Below, one piece after another: positions 8,836 to 18,233 of a stretch of DNA of 64,000 bases (the first letter of the stretch is position 1; every line of letters begins with the position of its first letter). The position numbers and the translations under genes were made by a program. The notes beneath the pieces are model-generated. The model did not search any database, was not told where the DNA came from, and was given only the letters and a program-made list of their open reading frames with translations. Source of the stretch: [Chlorobium] sp. 445 (GTDB taxonomy: Bacteria; Bacteroidota; Chlorobiia; Chlorobiales; Thermochlorobacteraceae); assembly GCA_002763895.1 (NCBI GenBank), contig NSLH01000010.1, positions 1-64,000 of the forward strand, in the 5' to 3' direction.

Positions 8836-9597
8836 ATGTCTTTCCCTGTTTGGATAGAAATTTTTGGGCTTAAACTTCATCCACATCTTATCTTTGAAGC
8901 GCTGGCGTACTCGCTTGGCTTTCAAACTTATTTGCAACTGCGCAAACGCTGGTCCTTGCCTCTTAAGCTCTCGCTCGAGCAAAATTTGCAACTTCTCGCT
9001 GGCTGTCTCTTTGGCGCATGGACTGGCTCAAAACTGCTTGAACTTCTCAATGCCCCACAATTCTATTGGGCGAACCGCCAAAATCTTGCTTTGTTAATTT
9101 CAGGTAAAACCATCGTCGGCGGGTTCTTAGGGGGCTGGGCAGGCGTAGAACTTGTCAAAAAATCGCTGGGAATTTCTGTTGCAACCGGCGACCTTTACGT
9201 CTTTCCCATCTTGATTGGTATCGTTATCGGTCGCATCGGCTGCTTTCTGACGGGACTTGAAGATGGCACATGCGGTCTTGACACTACCTTACCCTTCGGC
9301 ATAGACTTCGGCGATGGCATCACACGACACCCGACACAACTCTACGAAATTGCCTTTGCACTTGCCCTTGGTGCATTTTTTCTCTGGCATATTCAGAAAC
9401 CTTACCCCAATGGCTGGCGCTTTCGTGTCTTGATGTGCAGTTACTTTTCCTTTCGCTTCATTATCGAATTTCTTAAGCCACGTCCTGAAACATATCTTGG
9501 GCTTAATGCCATTCAAGTCGCCTCGTTGGCAGGCGCTCTTTATTCCGCCTTTTTGCTTCTGAAACTCAAAGCCAGTACCTTGCCGAACCCTGTTTGA
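8836..9597 (+). CDS. prolipoprotein diacylglyceryl transferase-like membrane protein (divergent Lgt family)
   Basis: I start it at ATG 8836, after dnaB stops, giving 253 residues; the frame upstream is dnaB shadow. It has about seven membrane segments. Lgt-like landmarks are IGRIGCFLTGLEDGTCG and HPTQLYEI, then a final FSFRFIIEFLKPRP segment. The Lgt signature GRxGNFxNxE is altered (Asn to Cys), and the usual His-Gly-Gly loop reads IVGGFLGG, so the catalytic His seems absent. It may therefore be an Lgt paralogue with another job rather than the lipoprotein-modifying enzyme. Lipoproteins are abundant in this window, so a true lgt should exist elsewhere. Confidence 0.75.
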   Translation: MSFPVWIEIFGLKLHPHLIFEALAYSLGFQTYLQLRKRWSLPLKLSLEQNLQLLAGCLFGAWTGSKLLELLNAPQFYWANRQNLALLISGKTIVGGFLGGWAGVELVKKSLGISVATGDLYVFPILIGIVIGRIGCFLTGLEDGTCGLDTTLPFGIDFGDGITRHPTQLYEIAFALALGAFFLWHIQKPYPNGWRFRVLMCSYFSFRFIIEFLKPRPETYLGLNAIQVASLAGALYSAFLLLKLKASTLPNPV

Positions 9598-9658
9598 GGC
9601 AATACTGAATAATCAACGGTTATAGCAACTGCACACAAGGTGAATCCTTGGATTAGTC

Positions 9659-9684
9659 TGACGCAGGCGTCATCTTATTTTTTT
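9659..9684 (+). terminator. probable rho-independent terminator after the lgt-like gene
   Basis: TGACG-cagg-CGTCA forms a 5-bp stem (6 bp if the loop is tight) directly followed by TCTTATTTTTTT. It is at the convergent junction, and the T-tract overlaps the last codons of the minus-strand nagZ-like gene. It would stop plus-strand transcription from the dnaB run. Confidence 0.55.
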
Positions 9685-10891
9685 GCGTCACGGCTCACTC
9701 GTTTTTTAAGTGCAAGAATACGCTGATATGACGCCTCAATGCGTTCCGGGGAAATTTCACCAGTAGCCACAAGGTTTTTGATAATCGCCACTGCTTTTTC
9801 TGCGATCTGTTCATCGTAGTCCAGATTGTTGCCGAATGTGAGCATATCGACACCTGCTTGCAGGGCAAGTTTAATCGCTTCTTCAAGTCCGTAATGGGCT
9901 GCAATAGCTTTCATCTGCATGTCATCGGAGACAATCACACCTTGAAACTTCAAGCTATCACGCAAGAGCGTTGTCAGGACGCGCTTAGAGAGTGTTGCTG
10001 GCAGTGTATCCCATTCTGCATTGTAGATGTGCGCTGTCATCACCATATCGGTTGCCTGCTCAGCAATTAAGGTTTGAAAGGGAAGCAGTTCGACGCTTTG
10101 CCAGTGTTTGTCACATCGACAAGCCCCAGATGCGAATCTGCAGCGCTGCTGCCATGTCCGGGGAAATGCTTGATTGCGGTCAGGATTTTTGCCTTACGAT
10201 GCTCTGCAAGGACAGCACGAGCATGCGCTATTACGACAGCAGGGTCACTTGAAAAACTGCGCTCTTTGCCGCCGATAATTGGATTTTGCGGATTGAGATT
10301 GACATCCACGCACGGTGCGAAGTTAAGGTTGATGCCCAGCGCTGCCAGTTGCATTGCAGTCTTGCGTGCATATTTGCGTGTAGAATCCAGTCGATTGAGC
10401 ATGCCAAGATAGGCTTGTGAGACCGTCGGCTTGAAGCCATACTTTTCTTTGAGTCGAGCGACTTTTCCGCCTTCTTGATCAATGGCAATCAGAAGTGGCA
10501 ACGCTGTATGCTTGCGCGACATGTCTTGCAAGGCACGGCAGAGTGCACGCACTTGCTTTGGCGACTCTATATTTCGCCCGAAAGATTTAGAGGGCACGTC
10601 GTAATCAAACAAAATCACAGCGCCGAGATATCGCTCTCTGATGTCGCGCACAATTGCGCTGGTGTCGGACAGACTTAAACCACGAAAGCCGACCAGCAGC
10701 ATTTGCCCAATTTTAAAATCAAGGCTATCGGGTAAGGACGGCCTAGAAGTTTGTGCAGAAAGTACAGCCAGCGGGAGTGATGCAAGCACAAGGACAGCAG
10801 CCAGACGTCGACCTATTGTGCCAAGCAAGTGCGCAATTGCTCTTAGAGTTTGATTTTCCAATAGACTTCTTTGCGAAGTTGATTTAGCCAT
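9675..10891 (-). CDS. GH3 beta-N-acetylhexosaminidase (NagZ-like), exported, frameshifted
   Basis: Two overlapping pieces make one GH3 protein of about 405 residues. The first (10891-10067) has a signal peptide, the substrate-loop motif LIAIDQEGGKVARL, NFAPCVDVN and KHFPGHGSSAADSHLG. The second (to 9675) continues with MVMTAHI and the FQGVIVSDDMQM block. At about 10103 the frame changes: the product ends GKASNCFPFKP, while the neighbouring frame reads WQSVELLPFQTLIAEQATDM and joins the second piece exactly. One missing base explains it. NagZ-type enzymes hydrolyse N-acetylglucosamine from peptidoglycan fragments; the signal peptide suggests periplasmic or outer-membrane action. Its start overlaps the SurA-like gene by 49 bases. 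Confidence 0.88.
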
Positions 10892-12189
10892 TCTTCGTAA
10901 AGTTCAGCTTGACGCTTTTGCAGTGCGAAGTTTTTGATGCGTGTATAATCGCTTGTGAGATTCATCTTGTGTGGCTCCGACTTGAACTTCAGCAGCACAA
11001 TGTGATAGGCATAGTCGTCAGTTCCAACGATGTTAATGCGTCGTGGCTCGGAGATTTCGCCGGGTTTAAGTGTCTCGACAACTTCTCTAAATGAGGCATC
11101 AATGGCTTCCAACGGAATGCGATTGCTACCAGTTTGCGGCGAAATGATATCGCCACCTTGCGATGCAGTGCGTTCGTCTTCAGAATGTAGTCGTGCTGCT
11201 AAGCCGAAACTTAGCTCGCCCGAGAGAATCTGTGAGCGGATCTCATTCAAGCGCTCGATAGCGGCTTTATCATCGCGCTTGGATTGGTCGAAGCGCAAAA
11301 GAATATGCCGTGTGTGAATGGATTCGCCTCGTCGGTCAAGCAACTGAATGATGTGAAAGCCAAATTCCGTTTCCACAATTTTCGAGATTTGCCCTTCACG
11401 CAGCGCAAATGCCACTTCCTCAAAGCGTTTGACAAACTCGCCACGCTTGACATACCCTAAATCGCCGCCACTTCTTGCAGAGCCGGGGTCTTCAGAGTAT
11501 TTCTTTGCCAGTTCAGCGAAGTCTGCGCCTGCGCGTAGCTCGGCTTCAATTTGCTTCATCTTTTCAAGTGCAGACAGACGCGCCAAGCTATCTGCTTTTG
11601 GGCGAATGAGAATGTGCGCAAGTTCTACTTCTGCAGGAACGTTCGGCAAAGAATCTTTGTAAGCTTCATAGAATTTGAGCACATCATCATTCGAGATTGT
11701 TACGCTCGCAAATTTCTTTCGTTGCAATTCAGCCACCATCTGTTGCGCCTTCAATTCTTCACGCAAATCAGCGCGCAATTGTGAAATTGACTTGCCGAAA
11801 TACTTCACGACTTCTTCTTCTGAACCCAGACGCTGACGAATGTAGGACATACGCTCTGTAACCAGCGCATCCAGTTGGCTCGTATTGACTTGAATACTGT
11901 CGAGTTTGGCTTTGGCAACCAAAATTTTTTGATCGATCGTCAATTGCAGCATTTTGGTCCAAAGACCGGGGGTGCGCGGGTCTATCTGATTTTGATAGGC
12001 ATACAGCGCAACTTGTGAATCAATATCTGATTTCAAGATCACTTCATCACCGACAACCGCTACAACACCATCGAGCAACTGTGCCTTGAGAGTGCTGTGC
12101 AGCAGGAGCACAAGCAAGAGCCCACTGCTGAACCCTGATAGCCAAAGGTTCAGACGTCGTCCATGCCGAGATTTCGAGAAGTTCCACAT
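10843..12189 (-). CDS. SurA-like periplasmic peptidyl-prolyl isomerase
   Basis: This 448-residue exported protein has an N-terminal hydrophobic signal (about residues 16-35), a SurA N-terminal chaperone region (GVVAVVGDEVILKSDIDSQV), and two parvulin domains. The first runs from ELAHILIRPKAD to FGFHIIQLLDRR with the GGDLGYVKRGEFV core. The second begins at HTRHILLRF and is more divergent. The C-terminal helix (EEWLNQLRKEVYWKIKL) is typical. It should assist folding of outer-membrane proteins. It is third in a four-gene minus-strand cluster with two other parvulin-related proteins and NagZ. Confidence 0.9.
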   Translation of the reverse strand: MWNFSKSRHGRRLNLWLSGFSSGLLLVLLLHSTLKAQLLDGVVAVVGDEVILKSDIDSQVALYAYQNQIDPRTPGLWTKMLQLTIDQKILVAKAKLDSIQVNTSQLDALVTERMSYIRQRLGSEEEVVKYFGKSISQLRADLREELKAQQMVAELQRKKFASVTISNDDVLKFYEAYKDSLPNVPAEVELAHILIRPKADSLARLSALEKMKQIEAELRAGADFAELAKKYSEDPGSARSGGDLGYVKRGEFVKRFEEVAFALREGQISKIVETEFGFHIIQLLDRRGESIHTRHILLRFDQSKRDDKAAIERLNEIRSQILSGELSFGLAARLHSEDERTASQGGDIISPQTGSNRIPLEAIDASFREVVETLKPGEISEPRRINIVGTDDYAYHIVLLKFKSEPHKMNLTSDYTRIKNFALQKRQAELYEEWLNQLRKEVYWKIKL

Positions 12190-12204
12190 ATCGCAATCAC
12201 ATAG

Positions 12205-13074
12205 TTATTTTACTGACTCAAGCGCTTTTTTCGAAGAGCCTACAAGATAACGAAAAAACGATTTTTGCTTTTGCTGCCGCAAAATTTCTTCAATGCCAGC
12301 ATAGGCTTGTTCAAAAGTCATGGTTGCACCTTTATCGAGCTTTTCATCCAAGCGCATCACGACGAAAAGTGAATCTCCAACTTTGATGATGGGCGTTATA
12401 TCTTTCGGGCGCATTCGCTCTAAGAATTGAGATAGCGTGTAAGACTCTAACTGCAAGGCTTGCAGCGGACGTGCTTCTTTTGAGAGTTGAAACGCCATGC
12501 TGTTGGTTTGAGCCAGCGCCGGTGAAAGCGATTGAGCAAGCAACAACAGCTCGTCGTCCGATGCACCCGCTACCAGTTTTTGACGAATTGCAAGAATTGC
12601 ATCTTGCGATGAGGCATAAAGACGCAGCAATCGGTAGTGTGGTTCGCGAAACTGAAACAGCCCAGCGTTGACAGTGTAAAACGCTTGTGCTTCCGATGAA
12701 TCTACACGCAATTTACCTGCCTGAATTTCTTCTTGGAGTTTGCGCTCAAAGTACCGCGTCGCTATAATTTTGCGGCGCGATTTATCAATGAGCAGTTGTG
12801 TGAGCGTGTCCCTGTCCATGCCTTCCTGCACAGCTTTTTCGTAGAGCGCAGTGGTTGCTAGCCAATCTTCAAGATACATCATCGCTTGCGTAACACTGTC
12901 TTCGAGGTTTTGGTACGAGAGCGATCGTCGAAGTTCCTCTCGCGTTAGCACACTTTTGCCGAGTCTTGCTACAGGGGGCTCATTTGGCGCGTTAGAGCAG
13001 CCACTTAGGAGTGCTGCAGCGATCACTATCGCTACTGTGAAGCCAAGAGGCGTGAAACCTGAAAGTGTTCCCAA
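12205..13074 (-). CDS. parvulin-related lipoprotein without a clear catalytic domain
   Basis: The protein is 289 residues with a lipobox LLSGC near residue 26. After it comes PVARLGKSVLTREELRRSL, the opening typical of PpiD/SurA-family chaperone domains, followed by long helices. A reduced domain at residues about 130-260 (FREPHYRLLRLYASS and PIIKVGDSLFVVMRLDEK) has the outline of a parvulin domain but lacks the GGDLG core. It is placed between the PpiD-like and SurA-like genes (gaps of 14 and 15 bases), so it probably works with them at the periplasmic face of a membrane. Isomerase activity is doubtful. Confidence 0.65.
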   Translation of the reverse strand: MGTLSGFTPLGFTVAIVIAAALLSGCSNAPNEPPVARLGKSVLTREELRRSLSYQNLEDSVTQAMMYLEDWLATTALYEKAVQEGMDRDTLTQLLIDKSRRKIIATRYFERKLQEEIQAGKLRVDSSEAQAFYTVNAGLFQFREPHYRLLRLYASSQDAILAIRQKLVAGASDDELLLLAQSLSPALAQTNSMAFQLSKEARPLQALQLESYTLSQFLERMRPKDITPIIKVGDSLFVVMRLDEKLDKGATMTFEQAYAGIEEILRQQKQKSFFRYLVGSSKKALESVK

Positions 13075-13088
13075 AGTCGCATGAAAAA

Positions 13089-15337
13089 TTATTTGGTCAT
13101 TGCTGTTTGGGCTGCCTGATTTGATTGAAAGGCAGATTTAAGTACTTCTTCAAAAATTTGAATCCTGCTCTTTGCACGCAGCCCTTTTATCCACTCTTCC
13201 TCGAGTTGACGGTTTTTCTCATCCTGATAGCGCGAATAAATTTCCGTCAGAGATTCCTCAAACGTCTTATTGCGCGCTGGCTCTCGCTTGTCGAGACGAA
13301 TTAGATAGTAACGATCTTCATAGGTAATTGGTGCGCTGATGCTGCCAATTTCATTTTCGAAGACAATGTCAGCAAGCAAACTCTCTCCGCGTTGAAAGAG
13401 CCCCACAAATGCACCTGTTTCTGGGTCATATTTTTCGCTGTAGCGCTTTGCAAGTTCATCAAATGATCGTGGTTTTGTATCAACTTTGAGTGCTGCCAGT
13501 TGCTTGAGCAGAGAGTCTTTCTTGCTTGCGTAGTCTTTTGTGTTGCGTTTGAGTGCTGCAAGCTGCTTACGCAGAGCAAGTTTTGCGCGCCTGACGCTGT
13601 CAGCAGAAACCACATCAAGGGTACGGCGCTGCTCGACAAGTTCTTCACGCAAGTTGTCAATCAGCGCTTTATCGGAGACGACAATCTGCGAAATCCCAAC
13701 ACGATCGCTAAACTTGAGCTCGTCTTTATGGGCTTCAAAATAAGCACGTGCCATAGAATCTGTTACAGCAGATTTACTCCACACCGTGCGTTCAGAGACC
13801 GTGAAGAGCAGAATGCCATCCTTGTAGTTGCGCATGAGCTTGGCAAATTCAGGGTAACGCGTCTCTAGCTGTGCAGTTTCGTAGTCAATAAGTTCACGCT
13901 GCGCATAGCTGTCACGGTAAGCGATCAGATCTTTCTCGGTCAGTTTGCGACCGCTTGCGAAGTTTCGCAAATAACCAAGTAGACTATCGAGTGTGTAGCG
14001 CTTTTGAGCAAAAGTAAAGCAGAGCGAGTCTTTGAGCGCACCGAGTGATGTTGTCTCAAACTTGGCATAACCTTCCGCTGTTGTATCGATTTTGGCGTAG
14101 AGCAAAGCAACTGCAGTTGGGTTCTCTCGGTAGTTGTAGAGTTTTTTTAGTCGCGCCGTGAGTTTGCTTGTCTCTGCATTGATTTTCTCTGGATTGCGCC
14201 GCAGCATTGCCTTCAATTCCTCACGCTCTTCGTCGAGTGTAGCAGTCTTTTTGCGGTCAAGCAATTTAATGATGTGGTAGCCGAAGGATGTACGCACGAT
14301 GGGCGACAAATCGCCTATGTTTTTGAGTGCAAAAGCAGCTTCTTCGAATGGCTTGACAGTTCTGCCCAGTGAAAAGAACCCCAAATCACCACCATGCTCT
14401 GCCGAGCCGGGGTCATCGGAATACAAACGTGCCAGTTCAGCAAAATCTCGTCCCTGCTTGAGCGAGTCGTAGATGGCTTGAATCTTCTCGTATGCCTTGA
14501 GTGTATCTTCTGGCAAGTTAGAATTTAACTGCACGAGAATGTGTGCAGCTCGAATGTCCGGTGTGCGTGGTCGCTTATCCCACACTTTGACAATATGGTA
14601 GCCAAAGCGTGTGCGAAAGGGACCATTCAGGCTACCGACCGGCGTTGCATAAACTGCATCTTCAAATTGATGCACCATCACGCCGCCTGTGAAATAGCCA
14701 AGCGTCCGCCATTTTGTACCACACTGGGGTCTTCAGAGTATTGACGCGCAACGCTATCGAAGGGTGCGCCGCGCTGCAAGGCTGAAAGTGCTTCTTGAAT
14801 CTTTTTGTAGGCTTTCTCTGTATCGGCTGGGGCAGCATCTTGTGCGACGAAAACTAAAATGTGCGAGGCATCAATTTCGTACTGACGCTTCTCGTAGAGG
14901 TCTTTGATGGCATTTTCGTAAAGTTCTTTTTCAACAAGGTAGGGCTGTGCAAGCTGATTGCGATACTGACGCAGTTCGCTGAGCACTTCGGCGTCGTTAT
15001 CGAATCCTTTATCTATTGCGTCTTTAACTTTGAGCTTGAAGTCGATGTAACGCTCTAGAAACTCGCGGTAAGCCGAAAGGGAATCTTGGCGAGCTTCTTC
15101 TGCTGAGCGGCGCGTTTCAAGGTAGCGTTCTTCAAATTCAGCCAGGGTGATAAGGCTTTGCCAATTGCCCTGCTCAATACGCGCCACGACCGCCTCACGG
15201 TCTGTGTTGCTACGATTTGCAGTATTGCTTGCACTGCATGCTGCAAGACACAGCAGCACACCAATGATCAGAAACGTGAAAAGAGCAGTGTTGTCAGAAC
15301 GAAATTGCAAATTCGTCATAGCGTTTTGTGAATGCAT
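13089..15337 (-). CDS. PpiD-like peptidyl-prolyl isomerase lipoprotein with several parvulin domains, frameshifted
   Basis: Two overlapping frames (15337-14678 and 14681-13089) form one protein of about 750 residues. It has a lipobox LAAC near residue 34 and an N-terminal helical chaperone part. Parvulin domain 1 starts at IDASHILVFV, domain 2 at IRAAHILVQL (complete, with GGDLGFFSLG and FGYHIIKLLDRK), and a looser third lies near the C-terminus (VGISQIVVS to YYLIRLDKRE). The break lies inside domain 1 at 14698-14699: GGRLAISQAA in one frame, GYFTGG(V)MVHQFED in the other. One extra G restores it. First gene of the folding cluster that continues to the NagZ-like gene. Confidence 0.88.
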
Positions 15338-15541
15338 GCGCCGTGTGTTGCCTTTGTTCTAAACGGCGCGTAGAAAAAAGGCGGCGCAAGTGTAGCAAAA
15401 AATCCGCGCTTTTGCAACAATCACTTTCCATCATCAACTTTGCACCTTAAGCATAGATGACATTCTGATGGATATATCGGCGCACAAGAACTTTCTAAAA
15501 AGTGTTAGATTGCGTTCTGTAAAACTTTCTTTTGTTTTCAA

Positions 15542-16561
15542 ATGCTTAACATTCAATCTCAGATTGAAGCACATCGTTCAGTCGATGCAGATACGACATA
15601 TCGCTACGATATTTCTATCGTCATTCCACTCTTCAATGAAGCAGAGTCGCTGCCTGAACTTGCTGCGCAAATCACGGATGCCATCTCCAAAAATGAACTC
15701 GGGGCACTCTTTGGGCATCGTCCGTCATTTGAAATTCTCTTTATCAACGATGGCTCAAACGATGGCTCAGACAAAGTTATCAAGCGTCTTATCGCAGGGC
15801 ATCCTGAAATCAAACTTATTTCGTTTCGGCGCAACTATGGCAAATCAGCAGGGTTAGATGCGGGCTTCAAAGCTGCACAGGGCAAGTATGTCATCACAAT
15901 GGATGCTGACTTGCAAGATAATCCTTATGAAATTGAGCCCCTAATTCGCAAACTCGAAGAAGGCTATGACCTTGTCAGCGGCTGGAAGAAAAAACGCTAT
16001 GATCCAATCACAAAGACTGTGCCTTCAAAACTCTTCAATGCTGTTACGCGCATACTCTCAGGCGTGCCTTTGCATGACTTCAACTGCGGGTTGAAAGCCT
16101 ATCGCCATGAAGTGGTCAAATCCTTGCAAATCTATGGCGAAATGCATCGCTACATTCCTGTGCTTGCCAAGTGGAATGGCTTTCGCGTAGGCGAACTTGT
16201 GGTGCAACATCGCGCACGCAAGTATGGTCATTCAAAATTTGGAATCAGCCGCTTCTTCAACGGCTTTTTGGATTTGCTTACCGTGCTCTTCATCACCAAG
16301 TACATGAAACGCCCGATGCACTTTTTCGGCATGCTGGGTATTGTAGCGTTCTTCATCGGCTTTGCAATTAGCTTCTATCTTGCCTTCGAGAAAATCATGT
16401 TTGATGCTTCCATGAGCAATCGCCCACTGCTGCTGTTAGGTGTGATGCTTATTATTTTAGGCGTCCAACTCTTTGGCATCGGTCTACTTGGAGAGATGAT
16501 CACCAAAACCTACCTGCAAGCTGAACCTTATCTTATCAAAGAAAAAGTCAATGTGGACTAA
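15542..16561 (+). CDS. family 2 glycosyltransferase with C-terminal membrane helices (GtrB/DPM1-like)
   Basis: The 339-residue protein has the GT2 fold: SIVIPLFNEAESLPELA near residues 25-40, LFINDGSNDGS, FRRNYGKSAGLDAGF, and the DXD-type metal site MDADLQDNPYEI. Two hydrophobic helices near residues 255-280 and 295-320 anchor it in the membrane, as in GtrB-type enzymes that load a sugar onto a polyprenyl phosphate. The probable product is a lipid-linked glucose or mannose for envelope glycans, but the sugar cannot be read from sequence. It overlaps the next lipoprotein gene by 11 bases. Confidence 0.88.
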   Translation: MLNIQSQIEAHRSVDADTTYRYDISIVIPLFNEAESLPELAAQITDAISKNELGALFGHRPSFEILFINDGSNDGSDKVIKRLIAGHPEIKLISFRRNYGKSAGLDAGFKAAQGKYVITMDADLQDNPYEIEPLIRKLEEGYDLVSGWKKKRYDPITKTVPSKLFNAVTRILSGVPLHDFNCGLKAYRHEVVKSLQIYGEMHRYIPVLAKWNGFRVGELVVQHRARKYGHSKFGISRFFNGFLDLLTVLFITKYMKRPMHFFGMLGIVAFFIGFAISFYLAFEKIMFDASMSNRPLLLLGVMLIILGVQLFGIGLLGEMITKTYLQAEPYLIKEKVNVD

Positions 16562-17036
16562 GCGCTTGCGAGTGCTACTATGCGCGGCGTTGCTCACTTG
16601 TGGTTGTGTTGCGCCGCTCACAGAGAGTGTCTCGCCTGAGGTGGAGAATTTCACCGAGACCGATGCTGTGGGGAACATTCTGCGCATTGACCCTGACGAC
16701 TGGCGCATTCAAGAACGGTTCCGAAACGAAGTGCGTGTCAGACCGGCTTTTCCCAATCCGACGCCTAACGGCATTGTTTCGCTCATTGTGGAATACAACA
16801 CGACCGTGCCACTGGGTCGTGTCGATGTGCTTGCCACCAACACAGCTGGCAACCCTGTTTTTATTGCGCGTTGGAGTGTTAATTCCTCTTTTGGTACAGA
16901 GTTTTATCGGCTCAATCTTGCACCGATTGCTGCAAGTGGAAACCTTAGCGACTTGCGTGGTCGGCTCTTTCGCCTTCGCTTGCTTGATCCATTTGGTAAC
17001 TTGATTACCTACGGCGATATCAAATTTGCTGAGTGA
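16551..17036 (+). CDS. small lipoprotein with a C-terminal beta-sandwich-like domain
   Basis: The protein is 161 residues. A signal peptide ends at LLTCGC (Cys near residue 19), suggesting lipid attachment. After a spacer, the domain beginning RPAFPNPTPNGIVSLIVEYN and followed by GRVDVLATNTAGNPV resembles the FlgD-like/sorting-domain fold seen in Bacteroidota secreted proteins, where PNP introduces the first strand. Here it is most of the protein rather than a terminal tag, so type IX sorting is not implied. The start overlaps the glycosyltransferase stop by 11 bases, suggesting co-translation. Function unknown. Confidence 0.62.
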   Translation: MWTKRLRVLLCAALLTCGCVAPLTESVSPEVENFTETDAVGNILRIDPDDWRIQERFRNEVRVRPAFPNPTPNGIVSLIVEYNTTVPLGRVDVLATNTAGNPVFIARWSVNSSFGTEFYRLNLAPIAASGNLSDLRGRLFRLRLLDPFGNLITYGDIKFAE

Positions 17037-17038
17037 GC

Positions 17039-18217
17039 TTAGATCATGAGCTCAGCAATGTATGCAGGCACAGGCGCATTCAAGTGCCGACGAAAATTAT
17101 GCTCACAGAGTTCTATGATTTTCTTTGCAGCTGCAGGTCGACGCAAGTCAAGATAGGTTTTGATTAAAATCGTGTAGGCAGGTTCATAGAGCTCATCGGC
17201 TTGCAGCATTTTCTGAGCCAGTTCAATCACATCATGCAGTCGTGCTTCAGCTTGGGCTTGGTCGACTAAAAATTGCAAGGCGCTCAGATAAAAGTCTTTG
17301 AGCATCTGTCGCTTGTAGCTCGACCAGTTATGCGCTATATCGTTTTTGAGAAATTCATCATGGTAGAGTTCAGTAGCGGCAAGATACTTCTGTGCCGAGC
17401 GCGTGCGTTGTGCTTCGCGAATCAGTGCTTCAAAGGCTTCAACATCGTAGTAGTAATCCACATTGAGTTCGCCCAAGTTTAGTTCATATCCTGATTTGTG
17501 TGTCAGCACGTATCTCGAATCGCGTCCGTTTTTCAAATTCGGCTCTAGCATACGGCGAATTGCAGACACTGCGGTGAAAATCATCACTTCGGCACTGCGC
17601 GTTGAGATTCCCTCGCATACTTGCTCAATCAAGTTATCCAGCGACACAATTCGCTTGTGATGAATGAGCAGCAACTTGAACACGGCAGCGGTTTTGAAGT
17701 TGTGCCAATCGTTTTCAGTTACTATGCTCTGTCCTACAGTGACGACTAAACTACCAAATGCTTGCACTTTGATCTTGATACGGTTCGCTGCAGGTTCAGC
17801 TGGTTCAGAAATCCGCACCGATGTTGCTTGTGCTGCTTTTTTCTGTTCAAGTCTTCGTTCTGCATTTTCCAACACTGGCAAAAGGGTCTCAAGCGAGAGT
17901 GGTTTAGGCACAAAGTCGGAGATGCCGCTGCGCAAGGCTTCAATAACGAGTGCCATATCACCTTCACCCGTGATAAAAATTATCTCAGCGTCAGGTCGAA
18001 TGTGACGCAAAGCTTTTAGCACGGAAAAACCGCCCAGGTCGGGCAAATGAATATCAAGCAGTGTGATGTCAGGCTGCACACGGTTGAAAAGGGAAATGGC
18101 TTCCGCACCGCACTGGGCAAGATAAACACGGTATCCCACAAGAGATAAACTCGTTGCTGCTGCTTCACGCACAAAGTCGCTATCATCAACAAGTAAAATT
18201 GTCGGTTTCGTCTGCAT
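17039..18217 (-). CDS. response regulator: receiver + winged helix + SARP/BTAD domain
   Basis: The protein has 392 residues in three parts. Residues 5-125 are a CheY-like receiver with acid pocket D11/D12, phosphorylation site D55 (LLDIHLPD), Thr near 83 (FITGEG) and Lys near 104 (VPKPLS), so phosphotransfer looks intact. Residues about 150-250 resemble an OmpR/SARP winged helix. The remainder (from VDYYYDVEAFEALI) is an alpha-helical BTAD repeat domain as in SARP activators. It should be a DNA-binding transcriptional activator. It follows a sensor-kinase-like gene by 16 bases, implying a two-component pair. Targets are unknown. Confidence 0.85.
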   Translation of the reverse strand: MQTKPTILLVDDSDFVREAAATSLSLVGYRVYLAQCGAEAISLFNRVQPDITLLDIHLPDLGGFSVLKALRHIRPDAEIIFITGEGDMALVIEALRSGISDFVPKPLSLETLLPVLENAERRLEQKKAAQATSVRISEPAEPAANRIKIKVQAFGSLVVTVGQSIVTENDWHNFKTAAVFKLLLIHHKRIVSLDNLIEQVCEGISTRSAEVMIFTAVSAIRRMLEPNLKNGRDSRYVLTHKSGYELNLGELNVDYYYDVEAFEALIREAQRTRSAQKYLAATELYHDEFLKNDIAHNWSSYKRQMLKDFYLSALQFLVDQAQAEARLHDVIELAQKMLQADELYEPAYTILIKTYLDLRRPAAAKKIIELCEHNFRRHLNAPVPAYIAELMI

Positions 18218-18233
18218 CTGTAGCCTTCTTTAC

